DNA of 64,000 bases from Kribbella qitaiheensis. GTDB lineage: Bacteria; Actinomycetota; Actinomycetes; Propionibacteriales; Kribbellaceae. The position numbers and the translations under genes are program-made. The notes under the pieces were generated by a model. That model ran no database searches. It worked only from the letters and a program-made list of their open reading frames with translations, and was not told where the DNA came from. This document shows, piece by piece, positions 8,759 to 17,558 of this stretch (position 1 is its first letter; each line of letters starts with the position of its first letter). Where the stretch lies: the NCBI RefSeq assembly GCF_014217565.1, contig NZ_CP043661.1:1-64000 (forward strand), read 5' to 3'.

Positions 8759-11700
8759 GGCCGTGGCCTTTCTCCGGAGACCTGCATGCTGCGCTGGGGG
8801 AGTCGAAGGGGTCGCCCACTGGGGACGACGAGCAGCGCGATCCCGGGCACGAACGCGCTGGGAACGTTCCGCGCGAGCAGGACGGCTGCGGCGTCAACCG
8901 CGGTCCCGTCTGCCGCCGCGCGAGTCGCTGCGTCAATGGTTGCCGGAGCCCGCTTACGCAGCAGACCCAGTACATCGCCGTCGTGCCACGCTTCCAGTTG
9001 CGAGACGGCGCGGTCGATCGGGTTGGGTTCGGCGGCCAGCGCCGCGATCCGATCGGCGATCGTGACATCGATCGGGCGATCCCACTCGGGTGGCGTCGCC
9101 CCGCTTCCGTAGGACCAAGAGCCCGCCGTCGTACGACGCCAGCGTTCTGCGCAGCGCGCCACCAGATTGAGATCGCGATCGCCCCGCAAGCACGCCGCCG
9201 CACCGATCAGCTCCGCGAGCAGCCCGAGATCGGTCAAACTCTGCAGCGAAAGCGTAGGCGCGGTGTCCACATAGTCGCGCCATGGGGGAGAGCCCAGCGG
9301 GGCAAGGTTTCCCAGCTCGTTCAGGCGTTCCCGTACTGCGGCGGCGTAGTCGACGAGGTACTGGTGCGCCGGCAGTTGCCTCATCGTGCCCACCAGTTCG
9401 GCGAACGGGGTGACTACAGCCAAAGCCCTGGCCGCGAGCGTCGAAGGGTCGGCCGCGTGCCTATCGATGGGGCCGATCCGGGCAGTGATGCGCTCCCAGC
9501 CCTCGCCGCTGCCGAACTCGGAGCGGTCGGTGGACCTCCAGTAGTCGATGGCTTGCCCGGCCCCGTCGAACTTCCGTTGCGACTTGACCGGTACGGCGGC
9601 ACTGTGGATGGCGAATCGCAATGCGGCGCCGGCGAGGCCGGACAGCGAAGGTTCCATCACCAGAGCGGCGACGCGCTGTCCGATACCGGGCTGGTCTCCG
9701 AACACCCGGACAGCACCGTCGAAGTCGAACTCAGCGGCCAGCTCCACCCTGCAGACGGCGTTCAGCTGATCCTTGTCCAGCTGTTCGCGCAGTTGGGGGC
9801 GGTACCAACCGTCTTGTTCCTTGAGCAAGGCCCTGGCATCCGACCATCGGCCGGAGCGCCACAGGAACGTGAGCGCCGCGTCCGCGTCCGGACCGTTCGG
9901 GTCGAAGACGGCGCCGGCAAAGGTGCGATCGTAGATGTAGTTCCCTTCGAGCCAGTCCGATCGATCGTTCATCGACCGCAGTTCGCGGGTCGCGTACGGA
10001 TCCAGTGCGGTCCCGGGCACGACCCGATCACCGCGGTAGCTGGTGGACCGATCGCCTTGGGATCGATGGACGACGTCCTGGGCTGTCGCAGGCAACTCGC
10101 TGATCGTGATGAGGTCGAGCTGCGCCAGCACCGCAGGCGCGATCAACGGGACCGCCGACTCCCGACGCATCAATTGAAGACGGTGGTAGGCCGCCTCGAT
10201 CTGACACCATGGCTCGGTCCGTGCGGCGAACCATTTCGCTGCCGCCCGGTCGATCCGCGCGGACTTCGCCGGAGCCGACTCGTACAGGAGCGGCAGCAGC
10301 ACAGCCCGCATGTCCGATCGATGCCGCAAGAAGCCGATGGCGAGTGGATCGGGCTCGACCAGCCAGTGCTGGGTCGCCAGCGCCTGAAGGAGTTCCTCGG
10401 CGCGCGCCGGGCTGAGCTTGCCCAGGCCGACCTGTGGTCCGACGACCTCGCGGATCACGTCGGCGTTGATCCGTCGTACGACCAGCCCTGGATTCGCGAG
10501 CATCTTCAGGTCGGGATCGTCGATGCGCGAGAGGATGAAGCGGTACAAGGACGCCAGCGCCACCTCGCCGCGCTTACCGGCTTTCGCCAACTCACCGGCG
10601 CCATGCTCGTTGGTGAACTTGGCCGCCAGCCGTAGCGCCAACGGGTTACCGCCCGCGATCGATCGGATCAGCTCAAACGAACCAGGGTCGACGTCGAGGC
10701 TCTCCAGCAGCCGGTCGGCCCCGGAGTCGGCCAGTCCACGTAGGGGGAGATGTTCGCCGATGCGGGCCTGTGTACTGTCCAGCGCGTTGCCGCGGCCGGC
10801 ACCGACCACCGCGATCGTCACCCGGGTCACGGAGGCGAGTTGATCGAGCCAGTCGAAGAGGCGGCCAGGGTGCGTCTCGCCGCGGCCACGCAGTACTTCC
10901 AAGGTGTCGAGAACCAGGAAGATACGCCGCGGCGGACTGGCGAGAGCATTCGCCAGGGCCAGGCCCAGATCCTCCGGGACCAGTTCCGGACTGTCGCCCT
11001 TGAGACTCGCGGCGCCGGGCAAAGTGCTGGCAGCCTTCGACCTGGCCTGCTGGATCGGCTGTTCGGCCCCGGGCACCTGGGCGGACACCTGACGGGCCAG
11101 TTCGAGGGTCAGGCCCACCGTGTCCTGGACGTCGAGCCCGGCCCGGTCGAAGTCGAACCGAACCACGACCCAATCGTCTCCCTGGCCGAGCAGCCGGGCC
11201 GCGACCTGTTCGACCAGGGTCGTCTTGCCAACGCCGGGAAGGCCCTCGATGTAGAGCGCGCTGGCCGGTCTGCCGGTGGACTCGGTGTCGAGCCACGCGA
11301 TGATCCGCTGTAGCTCCTCCTCCCGCCCGAAGAATCCGTGGCTCTCCACGGTTCGAGCGGCCGCGACAAAGTCCAGATGGGTGAGCGCTGCCTTGATCGC
11401 AGGCAGTTGCCCGTACTGCGGCGCCAGCGACCCGGCTCGGCCGAGACCGACTACCAGCCGCTCCAGCGTGCCCCGGTCGGTGGCAGCGCTGACCACCGCC
11501 GAAACAGCGTCCGCGGTGAAGATCTCCTCGGCGGCGATGGCATTCAGGAGATCCTTGGTGGGTTGATCTTCCGCGCTGTCCCTTCGCTGCGCGATTGCCG
11601 CCGGCAACTGGTTGGAGCTTGCCAGTGCGTCGAGGGTTCGGCGGCGTTCGGCGCCGCGCATCAGCCAGTGGTCGCCGCCGGCAGCCATGGACCTGTCACA

Positions 11701-11910
11701 GGTCCGCGAGAGGCCGGCCGCGATGGCGGTGAGCTGCGCCGGATCGACGCTGGTCACCTGGTCGATGCTCCGCAGCGCCTGTGCCGGTTCGAAGGGTCCG
11801 GACAAGGCGGCGTACTGGCGGGCCTGGTCGACCCCGGCGGTGACGATGGACTGGTCCTGCCCGTCGGGTTGGGCCATGGCCTGGGTCGAGCCGGCGTCGT
11901 ACGCGGTCAT
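8755..11910 (-). CDS. large STAND-type P-loop NTPase
   Basis: The 1051-residue protein has an N-terminal helical region (1-190) of unknown type and then an ATPase of the STAND class. A GREEEL entry motif lies near 195, Walker A GLPGVGKTT at 223-231, and Walker B FLVLDTLE around 331-338. A winged-helix/arm region follows (about 430-560), and the C-terminal half is mostly helical and could form TPR-like sensor repeats. STAND proteins act as ligand-gated switches that oligomerise. The gene overlaps its neighbours by four bases at both ends (11907-11910 and 8755-8758), so it must be made together with the two protease proteins. It probably senses the trigger. Confidence 0.85.
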   Translation of the reverse strand: MTAYDAGSTQAMAQPDGQDQSIVTAGVDQARQYAALSGPFEPAQALRSIDQVTSVDPAQLTAIAAGLSRTCDRSMAAGGDHWLMRGAERRRTLDALASSNQLPAAIAQRRDSAEDQPTKDLLNAIAAEEIFTADAVSAVVSAATDRGTLERLVVGLGRAGSLAPQYGQLPAIKAALTHLDFVAAARTVESHGFFGREEELQRIIAWLDTESTGRPASALYIEGLPGVGKTTLVEQVAARLLGQGDDWVVVRFDFDRAGLDVQDTVGLTLELARQVSAQVPGAEQPIQQARSKAASTLPGAASLKGDSPELVPEDLGLALANALASPPRRIFLVLDTLEVLRGRGETHPGRLFDWLDQLASVTRVTIAVVGAGRGNALDSTQARIGEHLPLRGLADSGADRLLESLDVDPGSFELIRSIAGGNPLALRLAAKFTNEHGAGELAKAGKRGEVALASLYRFILSRIDDPDLKMLANPGLVVRRINADVIREVVGPQVGLGKLSPARAEELLQALATQHWLVEPDPLAIGFLRHRSDMRAVLLPLLYESAPAKSARIDRAAAKWFAARTEPWCQIEAAYHRLQLMRRESAVPLIAPAVLAQLDLITISELPATAQDVVHRSQGDRSTSYRGDRVVPGTALDPYATRELRSMNDRSDWLEGNYIYDRTFAGAVFDPNGPDADAALTFLWRSGRWSDARALLKEQDGWYRPQLREQLDKDQLNAVCRVELAAEFDFDGAVRVFGDQPGIGQRVAALVMEPSLSGLAGAALRFAIHSAAVPVKSQRKFDGAGQAIDYWRSTDRSEFGSGEGWERITARIGPIDRHAADPSTLAARALAVVTPFAELVGTMRQLPAHQYLVDYAAAVRERLNELGNLAPLGSPPWRDYVDTAPTLSLQSLTDLGLLAELIGAAACLRGDRDLNLVARCAERWRRTTAGSWSYGSGATPPEWDRPIDVTIADRIAALAAEPNPIDRAVSQLEAWHDGDVLGLLRKRAPATIDAATRAAADGTAVDAAAVLLARNVPSAFVPGIALLVVPSGRPLRLPQRSMQVSGERPRP

Positions 11911-13724
11911 ATCGTGGTCCCTGCGCTCTCGCGAAGCACCTGCAGGTAGGGCTGAAGCCGCGTGACGACAGTGCTGAGCGTCGCGTCGCGGTAAACGCCG
12001 TTGAACTTCTCCGATCCGACCAGTGCCACCTGGGTCATCGCTTCGATGCTCTGCTGATCAGCCTGGCCGGCGAGGCTCTCCGCGGCTCGGGTCAGGCAGT
12101 TGAGGACGTCCTGCCGGGTGAAGCCACCGACGTAGTCGACCACCAGTCCCGGTGGTCCCGAACCGCCGTCCGCCGGGGGACCATCGGCTCGGGCCGCGTC
12201 CGGGCCGGAGAACTCGAGTCCTGCCAGCGGGAGGGTTTCCAGGCCGGCGATGACGAGCCGGATCCGGGGCTGGACCAGACAGGAGGCGACGAAGCCTTCC
12301 AGGTGGAGCCGGGCCGGCTCCGAGAGCGGCACCGACGGATTGTCGACGAAGAACCAGACCGTACGGCCCGTCTTCGTGGCCGCCTCGTTCACCGCGGCCG
12401 CGAGCCGGTTCGCCTGGTCGCGCGCGGCGGCTTCGGCAGCGGCTTGGCCGGGATCGACGCCGCCTGGCGACGGGATGGCGTTCATCGCGACGCCGGCCGA
12501 CTGGACTCGCTGGAAGATGTCGGAGACCAGGTCGGACACGGGCTCGTCGAGAGGAATCCGTACGGCGAGATGCTCTCCTCCTCGCCGCAGCAGCAACTCG
12601 TTGAGGATCCGGTAGGAGAAACCCAGGCCGGTTTCGTCGCCACTGCTGACATTGCGCCGCTTCACCCGGACTCCGCGCACTCGGCTGTCGTCCTGACCGG
12701 CCGCCGCGACGGCCGAAACGAAGAGATCGCGGCCGATCACCAGTTGCGAGTTCTCGCCGTCGAGGTGCCAGAGCTCCAGCGGAGCGATGTCTTTGCCGAT
12801 CAGCTCGGCGACGTCGGCGGCGAACAGCGACAGCGGAACGAGTCGCCCGTCGTCGAGCTTGCCGCCGTTCCGTCCAGGGCCGCGTTGCTGCCGGCCCTGG
12901 TGCAGTCCGAACAGCTCGAAGCGGCTGTTGAAGCAGGCGCCTCCGGACGACCCTTCGGCCGTCTCGATGTCATGACGCATCCGCGCGGTGACCTTGCGAA
13001 TCTTCCAGGTGGTCCCCTCACCCAGTTGTTCGTCCTGGCCTTTGGGGAAGTCGAGCAGATACAGCTTCGACCTCGAGACCACGGCCGGGGGGACCGGCGG
13101 CAGATGCGCGAAACCCAGGTGACGTGCCGCCGGAGTTCGCAGCGCCAGCAGGGCGACATCGTGCCGGTCCAGGACGTCGGAATCCGCGTGGGGCGCTTCG
13201 TTGATCCATTCTCTGTCTCCACAAGGAGACGCGTACGACGGTGGCACACCGGCCGGATGCTTGCTGCCGTCGGCCAGTACGACGGTCACCTTCGGCTCCG
13301 GATTCTGCTCGACCCCCGGACCCTGTACCCGGACGACGTGCCAGGCCGTGAGTACGAGGCCGGGACCGACCAGGCACCCGGTTCCCCTGAACGTGTCGTC
13401 GACCTCGACCCGGCAGCGGAAGGTCCTGGCCCGTTGCAGGAAGTCGGCCATCCCGGCCAAGTTGATCCGGGCGTTCTCGGGTACGTCGGTGTCGACCTCG
13501 ATGCCACGGGCGAGCAGGGCCTGGACGAACGCGTCGCTGAAGCCGGTCGACTGGAGCAGGTTGACGCAGAGCTCCGCGGCGTCCGTGTTCAGGACGGCTG
13601 CAGCGGCGTTGAAGGAGTCGAGGTCCGGCGGCTTACCGTCGCCCTGCTGGATCGCGTGCAGTGCCTCGTTCGCGACAGCGGGGAACTCGTGGATGATCTC
13701 GATCAGGTCCGTCTCGGTCCACAT
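11907..13724 (-). CDS. trypsin-like protease with degenerate STAND-like ATPase half
   Basis: The 605-residue protein begins with an all-helical domain (1-95) in the position of the effector-associated adaptor domains of conflict systems. A trypsin-like domain follows with His129 (LTAWHVV), Asp189 (RHDVALLAL) and Ser260 (GSSGGAC). From about 325 the chain looks like a STAND ATPase (VIGRDLF, later GLGFSYRIL and VWFFVDNP), but the Walker A Gly-Lys-Ser/Thr is absent, so this half is probably a pseudo-enzyme. A clear GGGGAGG ribosome site precedes the ATG. The gene is 24 bases downstream of the amidohydrolase gene and overlaps the STAND NTPase gene by four bases. Confidence 0.85.
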   Translation of the reverse strand: MWTETDLIEIIHEFPAVANEALHAIQQGDGKPPDLDSFNAAAAVLNTDAAELCVNLLQSTGFSDAFVQALLARGIEVDTDVPENARINLAGMADFLQRARTFRCRVEVDDTFRGTGCLVGPGLVLTAWHVVRVQGPGVEQNPEPKVTVVLADGSKHPAGVPPSYASPCGDREWINEAPHADSDVLDRHDVALLALRTPAARHLGFAHLPPVPPAVVSRSKLYLLDFPKGQDEQLGEGTTWKIRKVTARMRHDIETAEGSSGGACFNSRFELFGLHQGRQQRGPGRNGGKLDDGRLVPLSLFAADVAELIGKDIAPLELWHLDGENSQLVIGRDLFVSAVAAAGQDDSRVRGVRVKRRNVSSGDETGLGFSYRILNELLLRRGGEHLAVRIPLDEPVSDLVSDIFQRVQSAGVAMNAIPSPGGVDPGQAAAEAAARDQANRLAAAVNEAATKTGRTVWFFVDNPSVPLSEPARLHLEGFVASCLVQPRIRLVIAGLETLPLAGLEFSGPDAARADGPPADGGSGPPGLVVDYVGGFTRQDVLNCLTRAAESLAGQADQQSIEAMTQVALVGSEKFNGVYRDATLSTVVTRLQPYLQVLRESAGTTI

Positions 13725-13748
13725 CTGCAGGCCTCCCCGTGGCCGATC

Positions 13749-15212
13749 TCAGACCGTCTCGGGGGTGGGCTCGGCGAGCCAGTCGGGCAACTGGTTCGGC
13801 GCGTAGGTCTGGTACCGCTGCCAGAGCCGGCGGTTGTTCTTGTTGGTGGGATCGCCGAATCCCAGGAAGCGCAGCGCGTTCCCGCCCAGGAACGCGTCGG
13901 TCGCCGCCGCGTCGAACTTCGCCCGGTACAGGTCGCGATAGGTCGACAGGAACTTCTCCCAGTCGGGGTAGATGGCCAGCATGAACCAATCGGTCCCGTA
14001 CATCAGGCGCCGCTGCATGGTCCTGGTGGTGTTGTCGGAGAACATCTTCTGCAGCCGATTGAGATAGGGCTGCGAGATCCCTTTGTCGTAGATCTTGTGA
14101 TTGCCGGTATCGGCGAAGAGGAAGTCGAACCGGGTGGCGGCCGCCGCGATCTGGTAGATCCACGCGCTCTGCTGCTCGGCCGGATTGGCGCCGCCGAAGT
14201 GGCCGAGATTGAGATGGAGGCCCTCGTACTTCTCCAGCGCCTCGATCCAGCCGCCCGGTCCGGCGAGACCCGCTTGCTCGTACGCCGTACTCGCGTACTG
14301 GGAGTTGTTGCAGTGCGCGGTGATCGGCACCTGTTCGGTCTCGCACCAGGAGTAGAGGTCGGCGAGAACCTCATTCAGTTCGGCGGCTTCGGCGGCGTTG
14401 ACATCGCCCACCGGCACGTTGTTGATCGGCCGGAACCCCATCGGCGGATAGACCTTCACGCCGACGAATCCGAACCGGTGGACGGCATCCTTGGCGACGT
14501 CGAGCGGCGTCTCGATGTCCCGGGCCCGGCGCGCCCGGACCTCGTGACGTGGGTCGAACCCCACGAACGGATGGATCCGCGCACCGGTTCGCCAGGGCAG
14601 CAGGCCGAGCATGCTGAGCCGGCTGATCTTCTCCTGCAGGATGACCTGCTGCCGGATCGTCGTCTTGGCGCTGTCGCCGAGCGCTGCGCCCAGATCGACC
14701 AGCATCGGGCAGAACAGATCCACGTCCGGATAAGTGGACGTGAGGACGCCGGCCAGATCGAGCCGCGACTTGGTGAACAGCTTGGCCCACTTCACTCCGC
14801 GGCGTAGTGCGCGGGCGAGGTCGATCGGACCTTCTTCGTCGCCGGCCGCTCGCACGTCGTCCGCGGCGAGATCCTGGGCGGCTCTGAAGGCCAGCTCCGG
14901 ATTTCGGGCCTGCAGCTCGACCAGTTCCGCATCGACCTCGCGCTCGAGCTGGTCGAGGGGATCGACGGTGGGCGGAGCCGGCAGCACCCCCTCCAGTGCG
15001 TCGTCGAAGGTGCTGCTGCCGAGCAGGGAGTCGAGCCGGGGCTTCTCCTCGGCGTACCCCGGGGCGCCCTGCTGGACGATGACGTCGAGTAGACCGGCGA
15101 CGGCTGGACTGATCACCGAGTCGTGCAAGGCGACATGCTGCACGAATCCGCGCACCGGCAGGTCATCGGCGTTGAAGTTGTGGCAGTGCACATCAACGAT
15201 CGGCGTGGTCAT
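13749..15212 (-). CDS. amidohydrolase-superfamily metal-dependent hydrolase
   Basis: The protein of about 487 residues is an amidohydrolase (Amidohydro_2 type TIM barrel). Metal and catalytic positions are all visible: VDVHCHNF near the N-terminus, VKVYPPMGF with a possible bridging Lys, ITAHCNNS, LNLGHFGG and YGTDWF with the catalytic Asp. An insertion of about 150 helical residues follows strand 1. I prefer the ATG of MTTPIVDV at 15212, because GGGGGGA lies at normal distance from it; ATGs at 15221 and 15257 are in frame. It heads the four-gene operon. An amidohydrolase in such an operon could make or destroy a small-molecule signal; this is inference. Confidence 0.85.
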   Translation of the reverse strand: MTTPIVDVHCHNFNADDLPVRGFVQHVALHDSVISPAVAGLLDVIVQQGAPGYAEEKPRLDSLLGSSTFDDALEGVLPAPPTVDPLDQLEREVDAELVELQARNPELAFRAAQDLAADDVRAAGDEEGPIDLARALRRGVKWAKLFTKSRLDLAGVLTSTYPDVDLFCPMLVDLGAALGDSAKTTIRQQVILQEKISRLSMLGLLPWRTGARIHPFVGFDPRHEVRARRARDIETPLDVAKDAVHRFGFVGVKVYPPMGFRPINNVPVGDVNAAEAAELNEVLADLYSWCETEQVPITAHCNNSQYASTAYEQAGLAGPGGWIEALEKYEGLHLNLGHFGGANPAEQQSAWIYQIAAAATRFDFLFADTGNHKIYDKGISQPYLNRLQKMFSDNTTRTMQRRLMYGTDWFMLAIYPDWEKFLSTYRDLYRAKFDAAATDAFLGGNALRFLGFGDPTNKNNRRLWQRYQTYAPNQLPDWLAEPTPETV

Positions 15213-15262
15213 GGTCTGCATTCCCCCCGACGTTCCGGGGAAGCCCGGAGCCATCAATCCCC

Positions 15263-15291
15263 TTGTTACTCTCCGTCAGCGCATGGGTCAA
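15263..15291 (-). promoter_or_regulatory. candidate promoter of the four-gene operon
   Basis: On the minus strand TTGACC (15286-15291) and TAACAA (15263-15268) are separated by 17 bases, a fair match to a housekeeping actinobacterial promoter. Transcription would begin near 15256, about 40 bases before the preferred start codon at 15212. Confidence 0.35.
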
Positions 15292-15354
15292 TAGTCGGCC
15301 GCTCGCCGCCCGTTGGGGATTGACCTCGGGGCGGGTACGTGTCAATCTGCTGGG

Positions 15355-15412
15355 CGTTAGTGCTCATGATTGATGAATTATGAACAATAGAGTTCATTAT
15401 TTGTTCATCGGT
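15355..15412. promoter_or_regulatory. AT-rich dyad upstream of the four-gene operon
   Basis: This short AT-rich island stands out from the high-GC surroundings. It contains nested inverted pairs: TGAAC/GTTCA separated by six bases, flanked by GATGAA/TTCATC. It lies about 70 bases upstream of the candidate promoter of the operon and could be a regulator site. No regulator gene is adjacent on that side. Confidence 0.3.
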
Positions 15413-15519
15413 AGTGCTCGACCCCGCTGGTATGCCGCCCTGATTTCACAGAGGAGTAAGAGCATGAACCTCGGGCAGCAGTTGATCGCGAACGGTTCTC
15501 CTTCAAGGGGTCTCCGAGG

Positions 15520-15750
15520 CCATGCCGTCGGACAGCCACACGGGGGTGCTCCAGCGGTCGCTACGCCCGCAACCACAGCCCATGGATCGACTTCGACAAC
15601 GTGCCGGCGGCCAGTAACGTCCGGTTGAGTTCGTTCCCCACCGACTACACGAAGCTGCCGCGGGTCTCGTTCGTCATCCCGGATCTGTGCCGGCAGCCCA
15701 CAACTCATCGCCCACGACGCCGAGTCACCAGGCCCGCTGTGAGCAGCCCG
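15520..15750 (+). pseudogene. phosphoesterase (AcpA/phospholipase C-like) fragment
   Basis: A single frame through about 15560-15700 encodes RYARNHSPWIDFDNVPAASN followed by FPTDYTKLPRVSFVIPDLC. This is the middle of a secreted phosphoesterase of the PF04185 type (phospholipase C and acid phosphatase relatives). A short matching piece, DSHTGVLQ, lies just upstream in another frame. The N-terminal signal and metal site and the C-terminal half are missing. The remaining part of 15294-15768 holds nothing else that I recognise apart from the AT-rich dyad. Confidence 0.6.
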
Positions 15751-15768
15751 GCGCTGTGGCTCTGCGAG

Positions 15769-16209
15769 CTAGTCCAGCGCCTCGATGCAAGCCACGAGGT
15801 CGTTCAGTAGGCGGTCTTGCTGAGGTGCGGAGAACGGCGCGAGCATCCGCTGTTCGACGGCGCGTACTGCGGCGCTGGCGGCGCGGAGTTGTTTGCGGCC
15901 CGCGGAGGTGAGTTGGCTCGGCAGGGCGCGGCCGTGGGGAGCGGTCGCCGGGCGGGTGATCAGGCCTCGATCCTGGAGCCCGCGGAGGACCAGGTTCATC
16001 GACTGGCGGGTGACGAACACCGCCCGGGCCAGCTCCGCGTTGGACAGCCCGGCCTGCTGGGAAAGCACTTCGAGGCAGGAGTACTGCGGCACGGTCAGGT
16101 CAAGTGGCCGTAGGGCGGTGTCCATGGCGGTGCGCAGTGCGGTAGCCGCTCGTTTCAGCATGTAACCCACCGCTTTGTCCAGGGGGCCGACCTGTTCGCC
16201 TTGACTCAT
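15769..16209 (-). CDS. MarR-family transcriptional regulator
   Basis: The 146-residue protein has the MarR winged-helix layout. A helical N-terminus leads to VPQYSCLEVLSQQAGLSNAE, a recognition helix region with FVTRQSMNLVLRGL, and a wing with RPATAPHGRALPSQLT. The C-terminal helices form the dimer interface. It is divergent from the VOC protein gene at 16269 and probably represses both genes through the repeated half-sites in the 59-base gap. The inducing ligand is not apparent, though the VOC partner suggests a small toxic compound. Confidence 0.9.
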   Translation of the reverse strand: MSQGEQVGPLDKAVGYMLKRAATALRTAMDTALRPLDLTVPQYSCLEVLSQQAGLSNAELARAVFVTRQSMNLVLRGLQDRGLITRPATAPHGRALPSQLTSAGRKQLRAASAAVRAVEQRMLAPFSAPQQDRLLNDLVACIEALD

Positions 16210-16252
16210 GTCAACATCCTGACATACATTTCGGATGTCAGCACATTGACAT
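16208..16252. promoter_or_regulatory. MarR operator: four ATGTCA/TGACAT half-sites
   Basis: Half-sites ATGTCA (16208), TGACAT (16220), ATGTCA (16235) and TGACAT (16247) alternate in orientation in the gap between the divergent MarR and VOC genes. The middle pair forms TGACAT-N9-ATGTCA. The first half-site covers the MarR start codon, which fits autorepression. Confidence 0.6.
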
Positions 16253-16268
16253 ACAACTGGAGGACGAC

Positions 16269-16640
16269 ATGACTGTGACCGGACCGGACTTTCTCGCTCT
16301 GCAGGTGCGCGACCTCGACCGTGCGGCCGAGTTCTACGAGTCCCGCCTCGGCCTGCGCAGGCTGTCGGCCAACCCGCCCGGCGCGGTGGTGTTCGACACC
16401 AAGCCGATCTCGTTCGCGGTGCGGGAGTCCTTGCCTGGCGTCGATCTGGACGCCGCCGCTCCGCGCCCGGGCCTGGGGGTCGCGCTGTGGCTGCACTCCG
16501 ATGACGCGCAAGCCCTGCACGATCAGCTGGCCGACGCCGGCGTGCCGATCGTCGCGGACCCGTTCGACGGTCCGTTCGGCCGCACCTTCGTCTTCGCCGA
16601 CCCGGACGGCTACGCGATCACCATCCACGACAAGGCCTGA
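16269..16640 (+). CDS. VOC-family (glyoxalase/bleomycin-resistance fold) protein
   Basis: The 123-residue protein has the paired beta-alpha-beta-beta-beta modules of the vicinal oxygen chelate fold. It starts FLALQVRDLDRAAEFYESRL and ends with TFVFADPDGYAITIHDK. Candidate metal ligands are the C-terminal-module residues around LWLHSDDAQAL and the final YAITIHD. Such proteins include antibiotic-binding proteins, lyases and dioxygenases, and sequence alone does not decide. It starts at ATG 16269 after GGAGGACGAC and lies six bases before the glycosylase-like gene, so these two form an operon controlled by the divergent MarR protein. Confidence 0.8.
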   Translation: MTVTGPDFLALQVRDLDRAAEFYESRLGLRRLSANPPGAVVFDTKPISFAVRESLPGVDLDAAAPRPGLGVALWLHSDDAQALHDQLADAGVPIVADPFDGPFGRTFVFADPDGYAITIHDKA

Positions 16641-16645
16641 CGGCG

Positions 16646-17536
16646 ATGGCACCTCATGAGGTGACCGTTGAAGTGCTCGGGCCTTGGTCGCTTGCCACGA
16701 GCAAGCGATTCTGGGAAGGGTTTGCACCCGCCACACTGCCGTCGCAGCGGGAGCTGGGGGAGATGTGGACAGTGTTCCGGGTCGAGGGTGACTGGAGCAG
16801 AGTCGAGGTGCGAGTGACCCAGGAGGGCAGCTCGGCGCGGATGGTCGTCGACGGTGATGGCGATCTTGAGCGGGCGGCTGCCCAGGCCTGCCGGTTCCTG
16901 TCCTTGGATATCGACGGCCGCGGCTGGCCTGAGGTCGGGCTCCGCGACGAGGTGATCGCGGAGGCCCAGGAACGGCTGCCCGGTCTGCGGCCGTGTGGGT
17001 TCCATTCGCCGTACGAGGCCGCGGCCTGGGCCGTGCTGTCCCAGCGATTGCGGATCGTGCAAGCCGCGAAACTTCGCGATGACCTGGTTCGTGTTCATGG
17101 CCAGGGCGGTGCGTTTCCTGCCCCGGACCAGTTGCGCGCTCTCGACCTGGATCTTCCCGGCCGCAAAACCGAGTACCTGCACGCCGTTGCCGAAGCAGCG
17201 CTGGACGGCCGGCTCGACGGTGACGCCCTTCGCGCGATGGAGGTCGAGCAGGCTGTGCGCGTAGTACAGGAAGTAAAGGGCCTCGGGCCGTTCGCTGCTG
17301 AGTTGGTCGTCCTTCGCGGGGCAAATGCCCCCGATGCAGTCCCGCACAACGAGCGTCGCCTGGACGACGAGATCACCTACCGGTACGGCGCCGACCGCAC
17401 CCTCGCGGAAGTGTCGGCGGCATGGCGGCCGTTTCGGACCTGGGCGGCGGTTCACCTGCGGACTCTGCGCGAAGAACGCACCCACGAGATCAGTGGCCGC
17501 AGCCCTTCAGGCGGTGGCGTTTCGCCTGTGACGTAA
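16646..17536 (+). CDS. AlkA-like DNA-3-methyladenine glycosylase family protein
   Basis: The 296-residue protein matches the AlkA branch of the HhH-GPD base-excision glycosylases. It has an N-terminal beta domain (1-95), a helical core with AAAWAVLSQRLRIVQAAKLR, and the helix-hairpin-helix region VKGLGPFAAELVVLRG. After this hairpin, family members carry PDAFPxxD, with the Asp catalytic. Here the text is PDAVPHNERRL, so the expected catalytic Asp appears to be Glu or Asn. Base excision may be altered or lost. It is cotranscribed with the VOC gene, and a role in handling alkylated or antibiotic-modified DNA is possible. Confidence 0.75.
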   Translation: MAPHEVTVEVLGPWSLATSKRFWEGFAPATLPSQRELGEMWTVFRVEGDWSRVEVRVTQEGSSARMVVDGDGDLERAAAQACRFLSLDIDGRGWPEVGLRDEVIAEAQERLPGLRPCGFHSPYEAAAWAVLSQRLRIVQAAKLRDDLVRVHGQGGAFPAPDQLRALDLDLPGRKTEYLHAVAEAALDGRLDGDALRAMEVEQAVRVVQEVKGLGPFAAELVVLRGANAPDAVPHNERRLDDEITYRYGADRTLAEVSAAWRPFRTWAAVHLRTLREERTHEISGRSPSGGGVSPVT

Positions 17537-17558
17537 GCCGTCCACGAGGAGATCGATC

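Noticed and set aside
7040..9112. Long plus-strand open frame of 690 codons opposite the protease-nuclease gene
   Set aside because: It is the antisense of a gene with clear catalytic motifs and has no family likeness; long antisense frames are usual at this GC content.
8698..10635. Plus-strand open frame of 645 codons opposite the STAND NTPase gene
   Set aside because: It is antisense to a Walker A/B protein and its composition is not protein-like.
12303..14807. Plus-strand open frame of 834 codons across two minus-strand genes
   Set aside because: It crosses a gene boundary and is antisense to trypsin and amidohydrolase motifs.
6779..15212. Assignment of the operon to a named system such as Avs or CBASS
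   Set aside because: There is no nucleotidyltransferase, TIR or Avs-type tail-protein sensor signature; the parts do not match a named system that I can recall with confidence.
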